Source: an uncultured Muribaculaceae bacterium
GTDB taxonomy: Bacteria > Bacteroidota > Bacteroidia > Bacteroidales > Muribaculaceae
DNA: 64,000 nt
Assembly (NCBI GenBank): GCA_947632485.1
Contig: CANRPJ010000006.1
Location: 52,398-116,397 of the forward strand
Reading direction: 5' to 3'
In this document: positions 16,336-25,735 of the stretch, in pieces
Position numbering within the stretch: the stretch's first letter is position 1
Layout: each line of letters begins with the position of its first letter
Made by a program: the position numbers and the translations under genes
Notes under the pieces: generated by a model
What the model was told of the DNA's origin: nothing
What the model saw: only the letters and a program-made list of their open reading frames with translations
Databases searched by the model: none

Positions 16336-19300
16336 ATGAAGCTATCTCGCCTCGCCCTGCGCCTTCTGCTGGCTTCCGCTTTCGCCGGCGGTGCGGCCCT
16401 GCCCATTGCGGCGCAGCAGCAAGCCTCGATTTTATCGCCTCGCGCACTGGGCTATCTGGAGCGCGCCCGCCTGATGCTATCTGACGGTAATTTCGTCGGT
16501 ACGGCCGACCAGATTTCCCTCCTTCTGCCGCTTTCAAGCGGCCTCACGGAGGCTGAACTCAGCGAATGCCGCTATCTGCTCGCCCGCGCCATCTATGAAC
16601 GCGGCGGGGAAGGCTGCGTGGCGCTGCTGAAGGCCTTTGTGGCTGATAATCCCGCAAGTCCGCAGGCTCTTGAAGCCCGGCTCACTATAGCCGACTATTA
16701 TTTCTATTCGAAGCGCTGGCCGGAGGCGCTGCAGGCCTACGATGAGATCGATATCGACTCTCTCAACCCTGCCGACCGCCGCCTCTATTCCTATCGCAAG
16801 GCGCTGTGCATGACCAAAGCGGGATTTTACCGCCAGGCGCGTCCGATTTTCGAGCGTCTCGGTTCCGATGCCGGCTATGAGGCTGCGTCGGTGTTCTATC
16901 TGGCATATCTCGACTATGTGGAAGGCAATCTCGATGCCGCATGGAATGGCTTTCAGGAGGCCGCCAGCCTCACCCGGAAAGCGCAGAGCTCGCGGCGAGA
17001 CTTCGATCCGCGCGGACTCGATGCCGAGTATTTCCTGGCTCAGATCTGCTTCACGCGTGGGCAATACCGCGAAGTGATCGAAAGAGGCAGCCGCCTGTTG
17101 GGTCATAATGACCCGGAGCTCACCCCGGAGATCGAGCGCATCGTGGGCGAGAGCTGGTTCAAGCTCGGCGATGAAGGTAAGGCTCAGTCGTATCTTCAGG
17201 CTTACGCCTCGACGCCGGGAGTTACGCCGGCTGCTTCGGCCATATATGCTCTGGGTGTGATCGATTTCGACGAAGGCCGCTATGAGGAGGCGGCGCGCCG
17301 ATTCTCGCAGCTTACTGAAGAGAACGATGCCATCGGTCAGAGCGCCTATCTCTATCTGGGTCAGTGTGCTGTGCGTTCCGGCGATGATTCCGGCGCTGCG
17401 CTTGCCTTCGAGAAGGCCTATCGCATGAACTTCGACCGCAATGTGACTGAAACGGCGCTCTACAATTATGTGGCGGCGCGTACTCGGGGAGGCAATATTC
17501 CTTTCGGATCTTCGGTGGAGATGCTTGAGGATTTCCTCCGCAGTTTCCCCGGATCTGAATATGCCGACCGCGTGGAGGCGTATCTCGCCACCGCCTATTA
17601 TAATGAGAAGGACTATGCGCGCGCCCTGCAGAGCATAGACCGCATCCAGCGCCCCGGCGACAAGGTGATGAGCGCCAAGCAGAAGGTGCTCTATGAGCTT
17701 GGAATGGAGGCTGTGGCGGCAGGTCGCAACTCGCAGGCACAGAAATATCTGCAGCAGGCTATAGCCCTGTCGAAATATGACCGCGAGGTGGCTGCCCAGT
17801 CGCAGCTCTGGCTCGGCGACGCCTACTTCGGCGAAGGCAGCTATGCGAAGGCAGCATCGGCCTACGAGGCTTTCCTGAAGGCCGACCGCAAGGGTGAGAA
17901 CCGCCCTCTGGCCTATTATGATCTCGGCTACGCCCAGTATATGCAGAATCAGTTCACGAAAGCGGCCAAGAGTTTCTCCTCGGCCCTTTCGGCCACTCCC
18001 GCCCTTGCCGCTCCGCTGCGCCACGACGCCCGTATTCGCCTGGCCGACTGCCAGTACTACTCGGGCGATTTCCGCACCGCCATGAAGGGCTACAGCCAGG
18101 CCGTGGCCGACGGTGCTCAGGACGCCGACTATGCCGCATACCGCCATGCGGTGATGCTCGGTCTTTCGGGCGATATGCAGGGAAAGATCCGTGAGCTGGA
18201 GGCTCTGCCCTCAAAGCACCCCGGCTCGAAATGGATTCCCCTTTCGATGCTCGAGAAAGGTCTGACTCAGGCCTCCGGAGGCCAGCTCGCAGCCGCCGCG
18301 CGCACCTTCGAGGAGGTGGCTTCCCGTTTTCCCGATGCTCCCGAAGCCCGCAAGGCTACCCTTCAGATAGCCCTTGCCTACGGGCAGGAGGGTCGTTCCG
18401 ATGCCTCGGAAAAGGCATATAAGGAGGTGATCCGCCGCTGGCCCTCGAGCGAGGAGGCGGGGCTTGCGCATGAAGACCTGCGCATGATCTATGCGCGCCG
18501 CGGCGAGCTTGGCAGCTACAGGGCATGGCTCGCTTCTGTGGCCGGTGCGCCGCAGGTCGACGACAATGAGGCGGAGCGCCTCACCTACGATGCAGCCGCC
18601 GATGCCTTCGCCGCCGATGCGTCTGACGTGAAGCGTCTGGAGGCCTACGTGGAGCGCTATCCGCAGGGTGCCAATGTTGCTCAGGCTCTTCTCGACATAG
18701 CTTCCTCTCGCGCAGAGGCTGAGGACTGGCAGGGAGCCCTCGAGGCTGCCGACAGGCTGCTTACCGAGCGTCCTTCGGCGCCGCAAGCTCCCGAGGCACT
18801 GCTGCTTAAGGCCGGAATCCTTGAAAAGCATTCCGGCGATGAGACCGGTGCTCTCCGTGCCTGGCGCGAGCTGGAGCGTCGCGGCGGCACCGACTTCGCC
18901 GCCGATGCCCGCGCCGGAATAATGCGTACTACCTCCGATGCCCGCGAGCGCGTAAGGTATGCCCGACTGGTGAGAAGTGCCGGCGGCCTCACGGCAGAGC
19001 AGACACAGGAGGCGGCCTTCCTGGAGGCCGACGGCCTGATGAAGAGCGGACAGACGCGCGAGGCGGAGAGCCTGCTGCGCGATCTGGCCTACGACACCCA
19101 GACCGAAGCGGGAGCGCGTGCCAACGTGGCTCTCGGCGAGATGCTCGTAGAGCGCGGAGATTACGAAGGCGCCGAGCGCCTGCTCTCCTCCTTCACCGAG
19201 CAGGGCACTCCCCACGCCTATCAGCTGGCCCGCGGCTATATAGTACTGGCCGACGCTCTCCACGGGCAGGACAAGGATTATCTCGCAATAGAATATCTCA

Positions 19301-19380
19301 AGAGCCTGCGCCAGAATTATCCCGGCAAGGAAGCCGATATCCGCAGCATGATTGATCAACGACTCAAGACCTGGAAATGA
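16336..19380 (+). CDS. Large periplasmic tetratricopeptide-repeat protein
   Basis: A 1014-residue exported protein with signal peptide MKLSRLALRLLLASAFAGG and a near-continuous series of TPR/Sel1-like helices (for example SQLWLGDAYFGEGSYAKAASAYEAFLKAD, RPLAYYDLGYAQYMQNQFTKAAKSF given here only as examples of the 34-residue pattern). Such proteins are protein-binding scaffolds at the inner face of the outer membrane. Its stop overlaps the start of an outer-membrane barrel gene (ATGA), so the two products probably act together. A 537-residue open frame on the opposite strand is an artefact of GC-rich codon use. Confidence 0.85.
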   Translation: MKLSRLALRLLLASAFAGGAALPIAAQQQASILSPRALGYLERARLMLSDGNFVGTADQISLLLPLSSGLTEAELSECRYLLARAIYERGGEGCVALLKAFVADNPASPQALEARLTIADYYFYSKRWPEALQAYDEIDIDSLNPADRRLYSYRKALCMTKAGFYRQARPIFERLGSDAGYEAASVFYLAYLDYVEGNLDAAWNGFQEAASLTRKAQSSRRDFDPRGLDAEYFLAQICFTRGQYREVIERGSRLLGHNDPELTPEIERIVGESWFKLGDEGKAQSYLQAYASTPGVTPAASAIYALGVIDFDEGRYEEAARRFSQLTEENDAIGQSAYLYLGQCAVRSGDDSGAALAFEKAYRMNFDRNVTETALYNYVAARTRGGNIPFGSSVEMLEDFLRSFPGSEYADRVEAYLATAYYNEKDYARALQSIDRIQRPGDKVMSAKQKVLYELGMEAVAAGRNSQAQKYLQQAIALSKYDREVAAQSQLWLGDAYFGEGSYAKAASAYEAFLKADRKGENRPLAYYDLGYAQYMQNQFTKAAKSFSSALSATPALAAPLRHDARIRLADCQYYSGDFRTAMKGYSQAVADGAQDADYAAYRHAVMLGLSGDMQGKIRELEALPSKHPGSKWIPLSMLEKGLTQASGGQLAAAARTFEEVASRFPDAPEARKATLQIALAYGQEGRSDASEKAYKEVIRRWPSSEEAGLAHEDLRMIYARRGELGSYRAWLASVAGAPQVDDNEAERLTYDAAADAFAADASDVKRLEAYVERYPQGANVAQALLDIASSRAEAEDWQGALEAADRLLTERPSAPQAPEALLLKAGILEKHSGDETGALRAWRELERRGGTDFAADARAGIMRTTSDARERVRYARLVRSAGGLTAEQTQEAAFLEADGLMKSGQTREAESLLRDLAYDTQTEAGARANVALGEMLVERGDYEGAERLLSSFTEQGTPHAYQLARGYIVLADALHGQDKDYLAIEYLKSLRQNYPGKEADIRSMIDQRLKTWK

Positions 19381-21158
19381 AACCCAACAAGCACTATATA
19401 GCCCTCCTGCTCGCTCTGGTAGCTGCAGGCGCAGGCGCCCAGACCCTGAGGGAGACAGTGGCCGTAGATGGCCGATACACCCCCGACATAATCCGCCAGG
19501 ACAGGATCAACACGCTTCCCAGGCGCCTGACCTTCGATCTGGCGAAGACTCCGCTCAACTATTCGCAGAAGAGCGTGGCGGCTGATTTCACTCCTACCCT
19601 GCTGCCGCTGGCCGCTCCCGGCTGGATGGCCACCAAGCAGTGGGACCGCTCGCCCGGCTATCTCGACCTCGGAGCGGGATCTTTCCTCAATGCGACAGGC
19701 AGCTTCGGCTACCGCTTCATCGATACCGACGAATCGCTCTTCGGAGTGCGCCTGCAGCATAACTCCACTTCTCTGGGCAAGGTGTTGCCGGCGGAAGGAG
19801 CTCTGGAAAACAAGCAGAAGCGCTTCGACGATGTGCTCTCCTTCTTCGGAGGCCATGACTTCGGGGTAGGGCGTCTTGACGCGCAGCTGAGCTGGCATCT
19901 GGGCTGGTTCAACTATTCAGGCTTCTATGTAGATGATAGCCAGACCGACTGGGAGCCTCCCGCGCAGACGCTAAATGATGCCTATGCCCGCGTAGGCTGG
20001 ACGGCGGCGAAAGCCGACAACGGCCTGACCTGGGGCGCAGCTGCTGACGTGCGCTATTTCGGCTACCGCGCCGCCTACGACTCCTATGACCGTGAGGCTG
20101 AAAAGGGTACGAAGGAAGCTAATATCGGTATCTCCGGCAATGTGGGCATGCCTCTTGCCGACGACAGCTCAGTAGGAGCCGATGTGCGCGCCGACATCGT
20201 GCTGACGAGCCAGTCGGCTACCTGGGCTCCCGAGGTCGACAACTATGTGCTCGTGGATCTCAACCCTCACTACCGCTTCACCCAAGGTCTGCTCAATATC
20301 AAGGTGGGCGCGAAGCTCGATATCGCAGGCTCCGCAGGGCCGGAAGATGACCGCTACGGCGCTTTCCACATAGCTCCCGACATAAGGCTCGACTGGCAGA
20401 AAAACCTCGTAGGGCTTTATCTGCATCTGTTGGGCGGCTCTAAGCTCCAGACGCTTGCAAACCTCTGGCAACTTGACTATTACCAGAATCCTACGGTGCT
20501 CTCCACGCGCCCGGTCTATGAGCCGGTCGACGGTAGACTGGGCTTCAACTTCGGTCCCTTCTCCGGCTTTACCGCAGGCCTGAGCGTGGGCTACAAGTCG
20601 AGCCGCGGCGTGCTGCTCGGAGGCGGCTATATGGGTCCGTGGGGAGGAAGGTGCGCGCTTGCGGCCATTAATGCCCGCAATCAGATGAATATCAGCGGTC
20701 TGCAGCTTGCAGCTAACGTGAACTACACTTATAGCGGAGTGGCTGAGTTCAAGGCCGACGTGACCTATCAGCAGCAGAACGGCACCACGGGCTGGTTCAA
20801 CGGCTACGACCGGCCGAAGCTCACTGCCGATGTGGAGCTCAACGTGCACCCAGTGAAGCCCCTGACGGTGATGGTCGGCTTCAACTATCGCGGCGACCGC
20901 CGGTTCTATCAGCTTGTTGATAACTATGTAGGGGGCACTCCGCCGGTGATTATCAATGGAGTGATCGGAGAAAACAGTCTCTTTGAGGGTGACCTGGAGG
21001 ATCTGATGCTGCTGAAGGCCGGGCTGGCTTATCAGGTGACCCCGAAATTCAATATCTGGGTTGAGGCCGACAATCTCCTCGGGAAGAAGCATCAGGTGCT
21101 CCCCTTCCAGCCGATGCAGGGTCTGGGAGTGGCCGGCGGCTTCGGAGTGCGCTTCTGA
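19377..21158 (+). CDS. Outer-membrane beta-barrel protein paired with the TPR protein
   Basis: A 593-residue protein with signal peptide MKPNKHYIALLLALVAAGAGA. A short N-terminal segment (RETVAVDGRYTPDIIRQDRINTLP) is followed by many alternating aromatic/glycine beta strands and a C-terminal VAGGFGVRF ending in Phe, as needed for outer-membrane insertion. It resembles the barrel of TonB-dependent receptors but lacks a full plug, so active transport is not evident. Translational coupling to the TPR scaffold suggests an assembly, transport or secretion role in the outer membrane. The substrate is unknown. Confidence 0.75.
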   Translation: MKPNKHYIALLLALVAAGAGAQTLRETVAVDGRYTPDIIRQDRINTLPRRLTFDLAKTPLNYSQKSVAADFTPTLLPLAAPGWMATKQWDRSPGYLDLGAGSFLNATGSFGYRFIDTDESLFGVRLQHNSTSLGKVLPAEGALENKQKRFDDVLSFFGGHDFGVGRLDAQLSWHLGWFNYSGFYVDDSQTDWEPPAQTLNDAYARVGWTAAKADNGLTWGAAADVRYFGYRAAYDSYDREAEKGTKEANIGISGNVGMPLADDSSVGADVRADIVLTSQSATWAPEVDNYVLVDLNPHYRFTQGLLNIKVGAKLDIAGSAGPEDDRYGAFHIAPDIRLDWQKNLVGLYLHLLGGSKLQTLANLWQLDYYQNPTVLSTRPVYEPVDGRLGFNFGPFSGFTAGLSVGYKSSRGVLLGGGYMGPWGGRCALAAINARNQMNISGLQLAANVNYTYSGVAEFKADVTYQQQNGTTGWFNGYDRPKLTADVELNVHPVKPLTVMVGFNYRGDRRFYQLVDNYVGGTPPVIINGVIGENSLFEGDLEDLMLLKAGLAYQVTPKFNIWVEADNLLGKKHQVLPFQPMQGLGVAGGFGVRF

Positions 21159-21213
21159 GGCAAACAAAACCGCCGCTCCGCAGGTTAGAATCATAAACAA
21201 AGGATCCAGTTTT

Positions 21214-21747
21214 ATGAACGAAAAAGAATTTACGCTTCCCTACTCCAACGAAGACGACCGCGCCTTCGGTCTGGCGGGAATGGCAATAGGCATGGCCTCG
21301 CTCGATGCGCTCGACCGGCTCTCGTCGGTGAGTCTCGATTCCGACGGGCCGATGGTCACCTTCTCTCATAGCTATTATTTCTCCGGGTCTCCCTCGATCT
21401 CGCCTAAAACGGTGTGGGAGAATCTGGTGAGCAATTTCCAGCTCACTTCGGCCATGGTGCTCAGCAATGTCATGGCGCGCTCGATCGTGAGGCAGCGTCA
21501 GGCGGTGCCTGAGGCGGTGCTCGATGCTATCCGCACCGAGATGGAGGAGGAGGGCCGCGATGAGTGCGCCCTCGAGACCGATGAGATCGACGATATGTTT
21601 GACCGGACGCTTTCCTACACCCGTCGTCTCTTCTCCAATCCCAGGCTCCAGCCTGCGGTAGAGCAGTTTGCACGCGTGCTTGCCATGAAGCGCACCCTGT
21701 CGGGGCGCGAACTCGGCGATGAGCTCCGGTTGCTCCAGCTTCTTTAA
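21214..21747 (+). CDS. Conserved hypothetical protein
   Basis: A 177-residue cytoplasmic-looking protein starting MNEKEFTLPYSNEDDRAFGL; I took the ATG at 21214 because the upstream open frame overlaps the barrel gene. There is no signal peptide or membrane segment. The C-terminal half is helical and charged (TEMEEEGRDECALETDEIDDMFD). I recognise no catalytic motif. It sits 15 bases before a radical SAM gene, so it may be a partner of that enzyme. Confidence 0.7.
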   Translation: MNEKEFTLPYSNEDDRAFGLAGMAIGMASLDALDRLSSVSLDSDGPMVTFSHSYYFSGSPSISPKTVWENLVSNFQLTSAMVLSNVMARSIVRQRQAVPEAVLDAIRTEMEEEGRDECALETDEIDDMFDRTLSYTRRLFSNPRLQPAVEQFARVLAMKRTLSGRELGDELRLLQLL

Positions 21748-21762
21748 TACCGCTACTACGAA

Positions 21763-22548
21763 ATGGGAAAAGATCAGACGGTATTGTTTCATTCGAGTGT
21801 GTTCGGCCCTATCCACAGCCGTCGCCTCGGCACTTCGCTGGGTATCAACCTGATGCCCGACGACGGCAAGGTATGCTCCTTCGACTGCCTCTACTGCGAG
21901 GCGGGCTATAACGCACAGGGTGGCGGCACCACCGGACTCCCTACCCGCGAGGGCGTGGCAGCCCAGCTTGAGGCTAAGCTCGCCGATATGGCCGCTAAGG
22001 GAGAGAATCTCGACGTAATTACTTTCTCGGGCAATGGTGAGCCTACACTGCACCCGGATTTCGATGGTGTGGTCGACGATACGCTGCGCCTCCGCGACCG
22101 CTATTTTCCGCAGGCGAAGGTATCGGTGCTCACCAACTCTACGCGTATCGGCGATGAGAGAGTGGCCCGCACGCTTGATAGGGTTGACAATAATATCCTG
22201 AAGCTCGACTCCGCCGTAGAGGCTACCATGAGGGCGCTCGACAGGCCAGTTTCCAAAGAGTTTACGGTGGAGCGCGTGGTGGAGCAGCTTAAGCGCTTTT
22301 CAGGCACCGGGATAATCCAGACCATGATTCTTCGCGGTGAGCACGACGGCAAGACCGTAGACAATACCACGCCGGAGGAGATTGAGGCTCTCGTGAAAGC
22401 TTACAAGGAGATAAAGCCGCGCGAGGTGATGATCTACAGCATAGACCGCTCTACCCCGGAGGAGAAACTGCAGAAGGTGGGCCGCGAGGAGCTTGAGACC
22501 ATAGCCGACAAGGTGAGGGAAGCGGGCATAGCCGTACAGGTGAACTGA
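21763..22548 (+). CDS. Radical SAM protein
   Basis: A 261-residue radical SAM enzyme with the cluster motif CSFDCLYC (CxxxCxxC) at about residue 38, a glycine-rich SAM-binding segment (VITFSGNGEPTLHPDF) and a TIM-barrel-like remainder. The N-terminus VFGPIHSRRLGTSLGINL is typical of a widespread, poorly characterised radical SAM group. The substrate is unknown. It ends 2 bases before the LD-carboxypeptidase start, within a tightly packed operon. Confidence 0.88.
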   Translation: MGKDQTVLFHSSVFGPIHSRRLGTSLGINLMPDDGKVCSFDCLYCEAGYNAQGGGTTGLPTREGVAAQLEAKLADMAAKGENLDVITFSGNGEPTLHPDFDGVVDDTLRLRDRYFPQAKVSVLTNSTRIGDERVARTLDRVDNNILKLDSAVEATMRALDRPVSKEFTVERVVEQLKRFSGTGIIQTMILRGEHDGKTVDNTTPEEIEALVKAYKEIKPREVMIYSIDRSTPEEKLQKVGREELETIADKVREAGIAVQVN

Positions 22549-22550
22549 TT

Positions 22551-23483
22551 ATGGAGATGATATATCCGCGCCCGCTCAGTCGGGGGGCGAAGGTGGCTGT
22601 GATTTCACCTGCCACTGTTGTGAAGGCTGAATATGTGGAGGGTGCCTGCGCCTATCTCAGTGGCCGCGGTCTCGACCCGGTGGTGATGCCGCATGCGCTG
22701 GGGCCTGTCGACGGCACTTATGCCGCTTCCGTGAGCGGTCGCTTGAGCGACTGGCTTACGGCTCTTCAGGACCCTCAGATTGAGGCTATTCTTTGCGCCA
22801 GAGGCGGCTATGGCTGCGTGCATCTCGTGGCGCAGACGCCTTTGGCGGTCGTGCGCGAGAATCCCAAGTGGGTGGTAGGCTTTTCCGATGTGTCGGCGCT
22901 GCATGCGCTGATGTGGAGCGCGCGCGTGGCGTCGGTTCACGGTCCGATGGCCAAGCATCTCACCCTTTGCCCTGACTCCGAAGCTACCACCGCCCTGATG
23001 CATCTGCTCGAGGAGGGTCTTCCCCTCTCTTACCAGGTGGCGGGCGATGAGCGCAACGTTGCCGGCCGCTGCCGGGGACGCCTGCTTGGGGGCAATCTGG
23101 CGGTGCTTGGCGGCCTTGCAGGCACCGGTCTCGACCTGCTCGGCGAGGCGGCGAAGAGCGATGTGGTGCTCTTTATAGAGGATATTTCTGAGGCGGTATA
23201 TCGTGTAGAGCGAATGCTCTGGATGCTTCATCTCTCAGGGGCACTCGGAAGAGTGAAGGGGCTGATAATAGGCCAGTTTACCGACTATAGGCCCGACATG
23301 AACTTCGGTACGGTAGAGGCGATGATCTCCGCGCGGCTCCGGGAGTGGGGGCTTGGCGGAGTGCCGGTGGCTTTCAATTTCCCGGTAGGCCACGTAGATT
23401 ATAACCTGCCGCTCGTGGAGGGCTGCATGGCGGAGCTCGAGGTGGCTCCGGAGGGAGTGACGCTTAAAATGATGGCGCAATGA
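22551..23483 (+). CDS. LD-carboxypeptidase (peptidase S66)
   Basis: A 310-residue S66 serine peptidase that trims the terminal D-Ala from the murein tetrapeptide, or cleaves similar LD bonds, during wall recycling. The nucleophile lies in GFSDVSALH, preceded by ILCARGGYGC; Glu in the FIEDISE segment and His in GHVDYNLPL complete the Ser-Glu-His triad. No signal peptide is visible, so it is cytoplasmic. Its stop overlaps the dtd start by 4 bases. Confidence 0.92.
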   Translation: MEMIYPRPLSRGAKVAVISPATVVKAEYVEGACAYLSGRGLDPVVMPHALGPVDGTYAASVSGRLSDWLTALQDPQIEAILCARGGYGCVHLVAQTPLAVVRENPKWVVGFSDVSALHALMWSARVASVHGPMAKHLTLCPDSEATTALMHLLEEGLPLSYQVAGDERNVAGRCRGRLLGGNLAVLGGLAGTGLDLLGEAAKSDVVLFIEDISEAVYRVERMLWMLHLSGALGRVKGLIIGQFTDYRPDMNFGTVEAMISARLREWGLGGVPVAFNFPVGHVDYNLPLVEGCMAELEVAPEGVTLKMMAQ

Positions 23484-23932
23484 AGGCGGTGGTGCAGCGG
23501 GTGAGCCGAGCCTCGGTGAGTGTGGCCGGCGAAAGGATTTCTGAAATTGGCCGAGGTCTGATGATTCTTGTAGGCGTAGTGCCCGGCGATACGGAGGACG
23601 ACGCCGCCTGGCTTGCAGGCAAATGCGCGCGGCTGCGTATCTTCCCCGACGATGCCGGAGTGATGAACCGGAGCCTTCTCGATGTGGGAGGCGAGGTGCT
23701 GGCGGTGAGCCAGTTCACTCTTGCGGCGAGCATAAAGAAGGGCAATCGTCCGAGCTATATCGGAGCGGCAGGTCATGATCTGGCCATTCCTATGTATGAG
23801 CGCTTTTGTGAGCTGATGAGCGGGCTTACCGGACGCGACACTCTTAAAGGGCGTTTCGGCGCCGATATGCAGGTAGAACTCGTTAACGACGGGCCTGTGA
23901 CGATAGTAATCGATACGAAAAATCCTGTCTGA
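23480..23932 (+). CDS. dtd: D-aminoacyl-tRNA deacylase
   Basis: A 150-residue DTD with the N-terminus MKAVVQRVSRASVSV, the active-site SQFTL segment and the NRPSYIGAA region near the conserved GP cis-proline motif (NDGPVT). It hydrolyses D-amino acids (and Gly from tRNA-Ala) from charged tRNA. It is the last gene of the 21214-23932 cluster. Confidence 0.96.
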   Translation: MKAVVQRVSRASVSVAGERISEIGRGLMILVGVVPGDTEDDAAWLAGKCARLRIFPDDAGVMNRSLLDVGGEVLAVSQFTLAASIKKGNRPSYIGAAGHDLAIPMYERFCELMSGLTGRDTLKGRFGADMQVELVNDGPVTIVIDTKNPV

Positions 23933-23999
23933 TAAATTTTTTTGAAAAAAATCCCGTTCGGTTGTCACAAATGGTGGCGGTGATGTGTGTAGTAAGTGT

Positions 24000-24488
24000 A
24001 TGACCGCCGCGGAGTATAGAACGGGAATCGTAAGTTGCCATCGCGCCATGTATGTGGTGGCGATGAAGATTCTTAACAACAGCGACGAAGCGGCCGATTC
24101 CGTGCAGAGCTGTATGCTCAGGATCTGGGAGAGACGCGAATCGATTGATTTGCCGGAAGATCCGGATTCATGGTGCCGCACGGTTGCACGCCGCGAGGCC
24201 CTGAACCGCTTGCGCAAGCGCCTTGATGAGCCGGAGTGTGACAGCGCTTCGCCTGGCGAGTCGGAGCAAGCCGATGCCCTGCTGCGCGGCAATGATGCCC
24301 GCCGCCATCTGCTTTCGCTTCTGCGCCAGCTTCCTGAGAAGCAACATCGTGCAGCCTATCTGAATTTCTTCCGGGGTCTTTCCCAGGAGGAGACAGCCGA
24401 GGCTATGGGCGAAAGCGATGCCAATGTGAGGCAGCTGCTTTGCAGGGCCCGGAAAAATTTACGAACTTTATATGACCGCGAACTATGA
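24000..24488 (+). CDS. ECF-type RNA polymerase sigma factor
   Basis: About 162 residues from the ATG at 24000; a GTG at 23985 is an alternative. The sigma-70 region 2 helix (AAEYRTGIVSCHRAMYVVAMKILNNSDEAADSVQSCMLRIWERR) and region 4 helix-turn-helix (LPEKQHRAAYLNFFRGLSQEETAEAMGESDANVRQLLCRARK) are clear; there is no region 1 or 3, as in ECF sigmas. It is followed, with a 4-base overlap, by a single-pass membrane protein that is the likely anti-sigma factor. Upstream lies an A/T-rich stretch and a GTTGTCACAAA segment where a self-recognised promoter might be sought. Confidence 0.9.
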   Translation: MTAAEYRTGIVSCHRAMYVVAMKILNNSDEAADSVQSCMLRIWERRESIDLPEDPDSWCRTVARREALNRLRKRLDEPECDSASPGESEQADALLRGNDARRHLLSLLRQLPEKQHRAAYLNFFRGLSQEETAEAMGESDANVRQLLCRARKNLRTLYDREL

Positions 24489-25186
24489 TGACCGCAGACC
24501 AGATATCGGAATTGCACCTCCTTCTGGAGCGCTACTACGAGTGCCTCTCCTCGCCGGAGGAGGAAGCGCGCCTCGCAGATCTTCTCGCCAACCCCGAGCT
24601 GCCCCGGGAGTTCGCTGCTGATGCTCAGCTTTTTGCAGAGACTTCAGCCGCACAATTGGGTGAAGAGGAGATTGAGGTGCCCGCGGATTTGGAAGAACGC
24701 GTTCTGGCCTCTACGTGCGGTGTCCAGACGAGGAAACCCTTCCGCTGGCGCCGGATAGCAGCCTGGGGCGCTGCGGCTTGCGTGACTGCCGTAGGAGTAG
24801 GTCTTCTCTTCTCTGTGGATAAGGGTGGAGGCAACATTCTTCTTGCCGACGTTCAGAAGCCCGATACAATCATTATCGCAGAGAGAGTAGTTGCGGAAAG
24901 CCCTGTGCAGATGGAGGTTTCCACGCCTGCCGATGCTCCGGTAGAGAAGACGGCTCCTGCACCCCGGAAGCGGCGTTTGGCTGCCGCAGCTCCGAAAGCG
25001 GTTGAAATTCAGCAAGGTCACGTTCGCGAGGTGACTGACACCATAGAAGCAAAGCGCCTGCTGGCCGAGGCGTTCGCCTTAATGGGCTCGACCATGGAGG
25101 CAGCCCAAAGCTCGCTGGCAGTGGCCGACGAGACATTGGCCGAGACAACAGAATATCTACAAATCGCTAATATCATACTACGATGA
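24485..25186 (+). CDS. Membrane protein, probable anti-sigma factor
   Basis: A 233-residue protein with an acidic helical cytoplasmic domain (SELHLLLERYYECLSSPEEEARLADLL), one transmembrane segment (IAAWGAAACVTAVGVGLLF) at about residues 97-115 and a Pro/Ala-rich periplasmic part. The layout matches Bacteroidota anti-sigma proteins of ECF operons, although no zinc HxxxCxxC motif is present. It would sequester the sigma factor encoded just upstream until a periplasmic signal arrives. The following DUF4252 gene overlaps its stop. Confidence 0.7.
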   Translation: MMTADQISELHLLLERYYECLSSPEEEARLADLLANPELPREFAADAQLFAETSAAQLGEEEIEVPADLEERVLASTCGVQTRKPFRWRRIAAWGAAACVTAVGVGLLFSVDKGGGNILLADVQKPDTIIIAERVVAESPVQMEVSTPADAPVEKTAPAPRKRRLAAAAPKAVEIQQGHVREVTDTIEAKRLLAEAFALMGSTMEAAQSSLAVADETLAETTEYLQIANIILR

Positions 25187-25719
25187 AGAAGCTTATACTA
25201 CTGGCAATGATAATTTTCGCCGCCATCAGCCCCTCGCTATGCTCCGCGCAGGATATCTTTCCGAAGGAAATCCTGAATAGAAAGGGAGTGAAATTGGTGA
25301 AATTCTCCCCCTGGATACTGAAGGTAGGATTAAAATCGCAAGAGGAAAAACTAAAATCCCAAGGAATTGAGGAACTGACAGACTTTGAGGTTATTAGTGC
25401 CGATCCATGGGCGTTCGACGGTAATCCGGATAAAACTCTTTATCCTACGTTGGTTGCTGATATTGATCGTTCGGTTAAGGATATGAAGCTTGAAAATGTG
25501 ATGGAGGTACGAGACGGGGACGAAAAAATTGATCTGTGGGTAAATCCGGTGGCAGGTCAAGATAGCATTATTGATACTTTTATAATCAAAATTGAGAAAA
25601 GTCAAGAGGTCACCGTTCTGGGAATGAAGGGTAAAATTAATCTGTCAAAGTTGATAGAAAAGAATGCTTTCATAAAGTACGGCAGGTTTAAAATCGATGG
25701 CCTAATGAATATACAATAA
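25183..25719 (+). CDS. DUF4252 family protein 1
   Basis: A 178-residue exported protein with signal peptide MKKLILLAMIIFAAISPSLC and no lipobox-type continuation that I trust. The body carries the DUF4252 pattern: a charged helix, a VMEVRDGDEKIDLWVN strand pair, then FIIKIEKSQEVTVLGMKGKINLSKL. Function is unknown. DUF4252 genes often follow a sigma/anti-sigma pair in Bacteroidota. Its base composition is AT-richer than the sigma gene. It is paralogous to the next gene, so the pair arose by tandem duplication. Confidence 0.75.
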   Translation: MKKLILLAMIIFAAISPSLCSAQDIFPKEILNRKGVKLVKFSPWILKVGLKSQEEKLKSQGIEELTDFEVISADPWAFDGNPDKTLYPTLVADIDRSVKDMKLENVMEVRDGDEKIDLWVNPVAGQDSIIDTFIIKIEKSQEVTVLGMKGKINLSKLIEKNAFIKYGRFKIDGLMNIQ

Positions 25720-25735
25720 GCTAAAAAGAGAGTTT

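Noticed and set aside
16534..18147. A 537-codon open frame on the minus strand opposite the TPR gene
   Set aside because: It is a mirror of GC-rich codons in the TPR gene; no family motif, no promoter, and composition is odd (His/Arg/Ile-rich).
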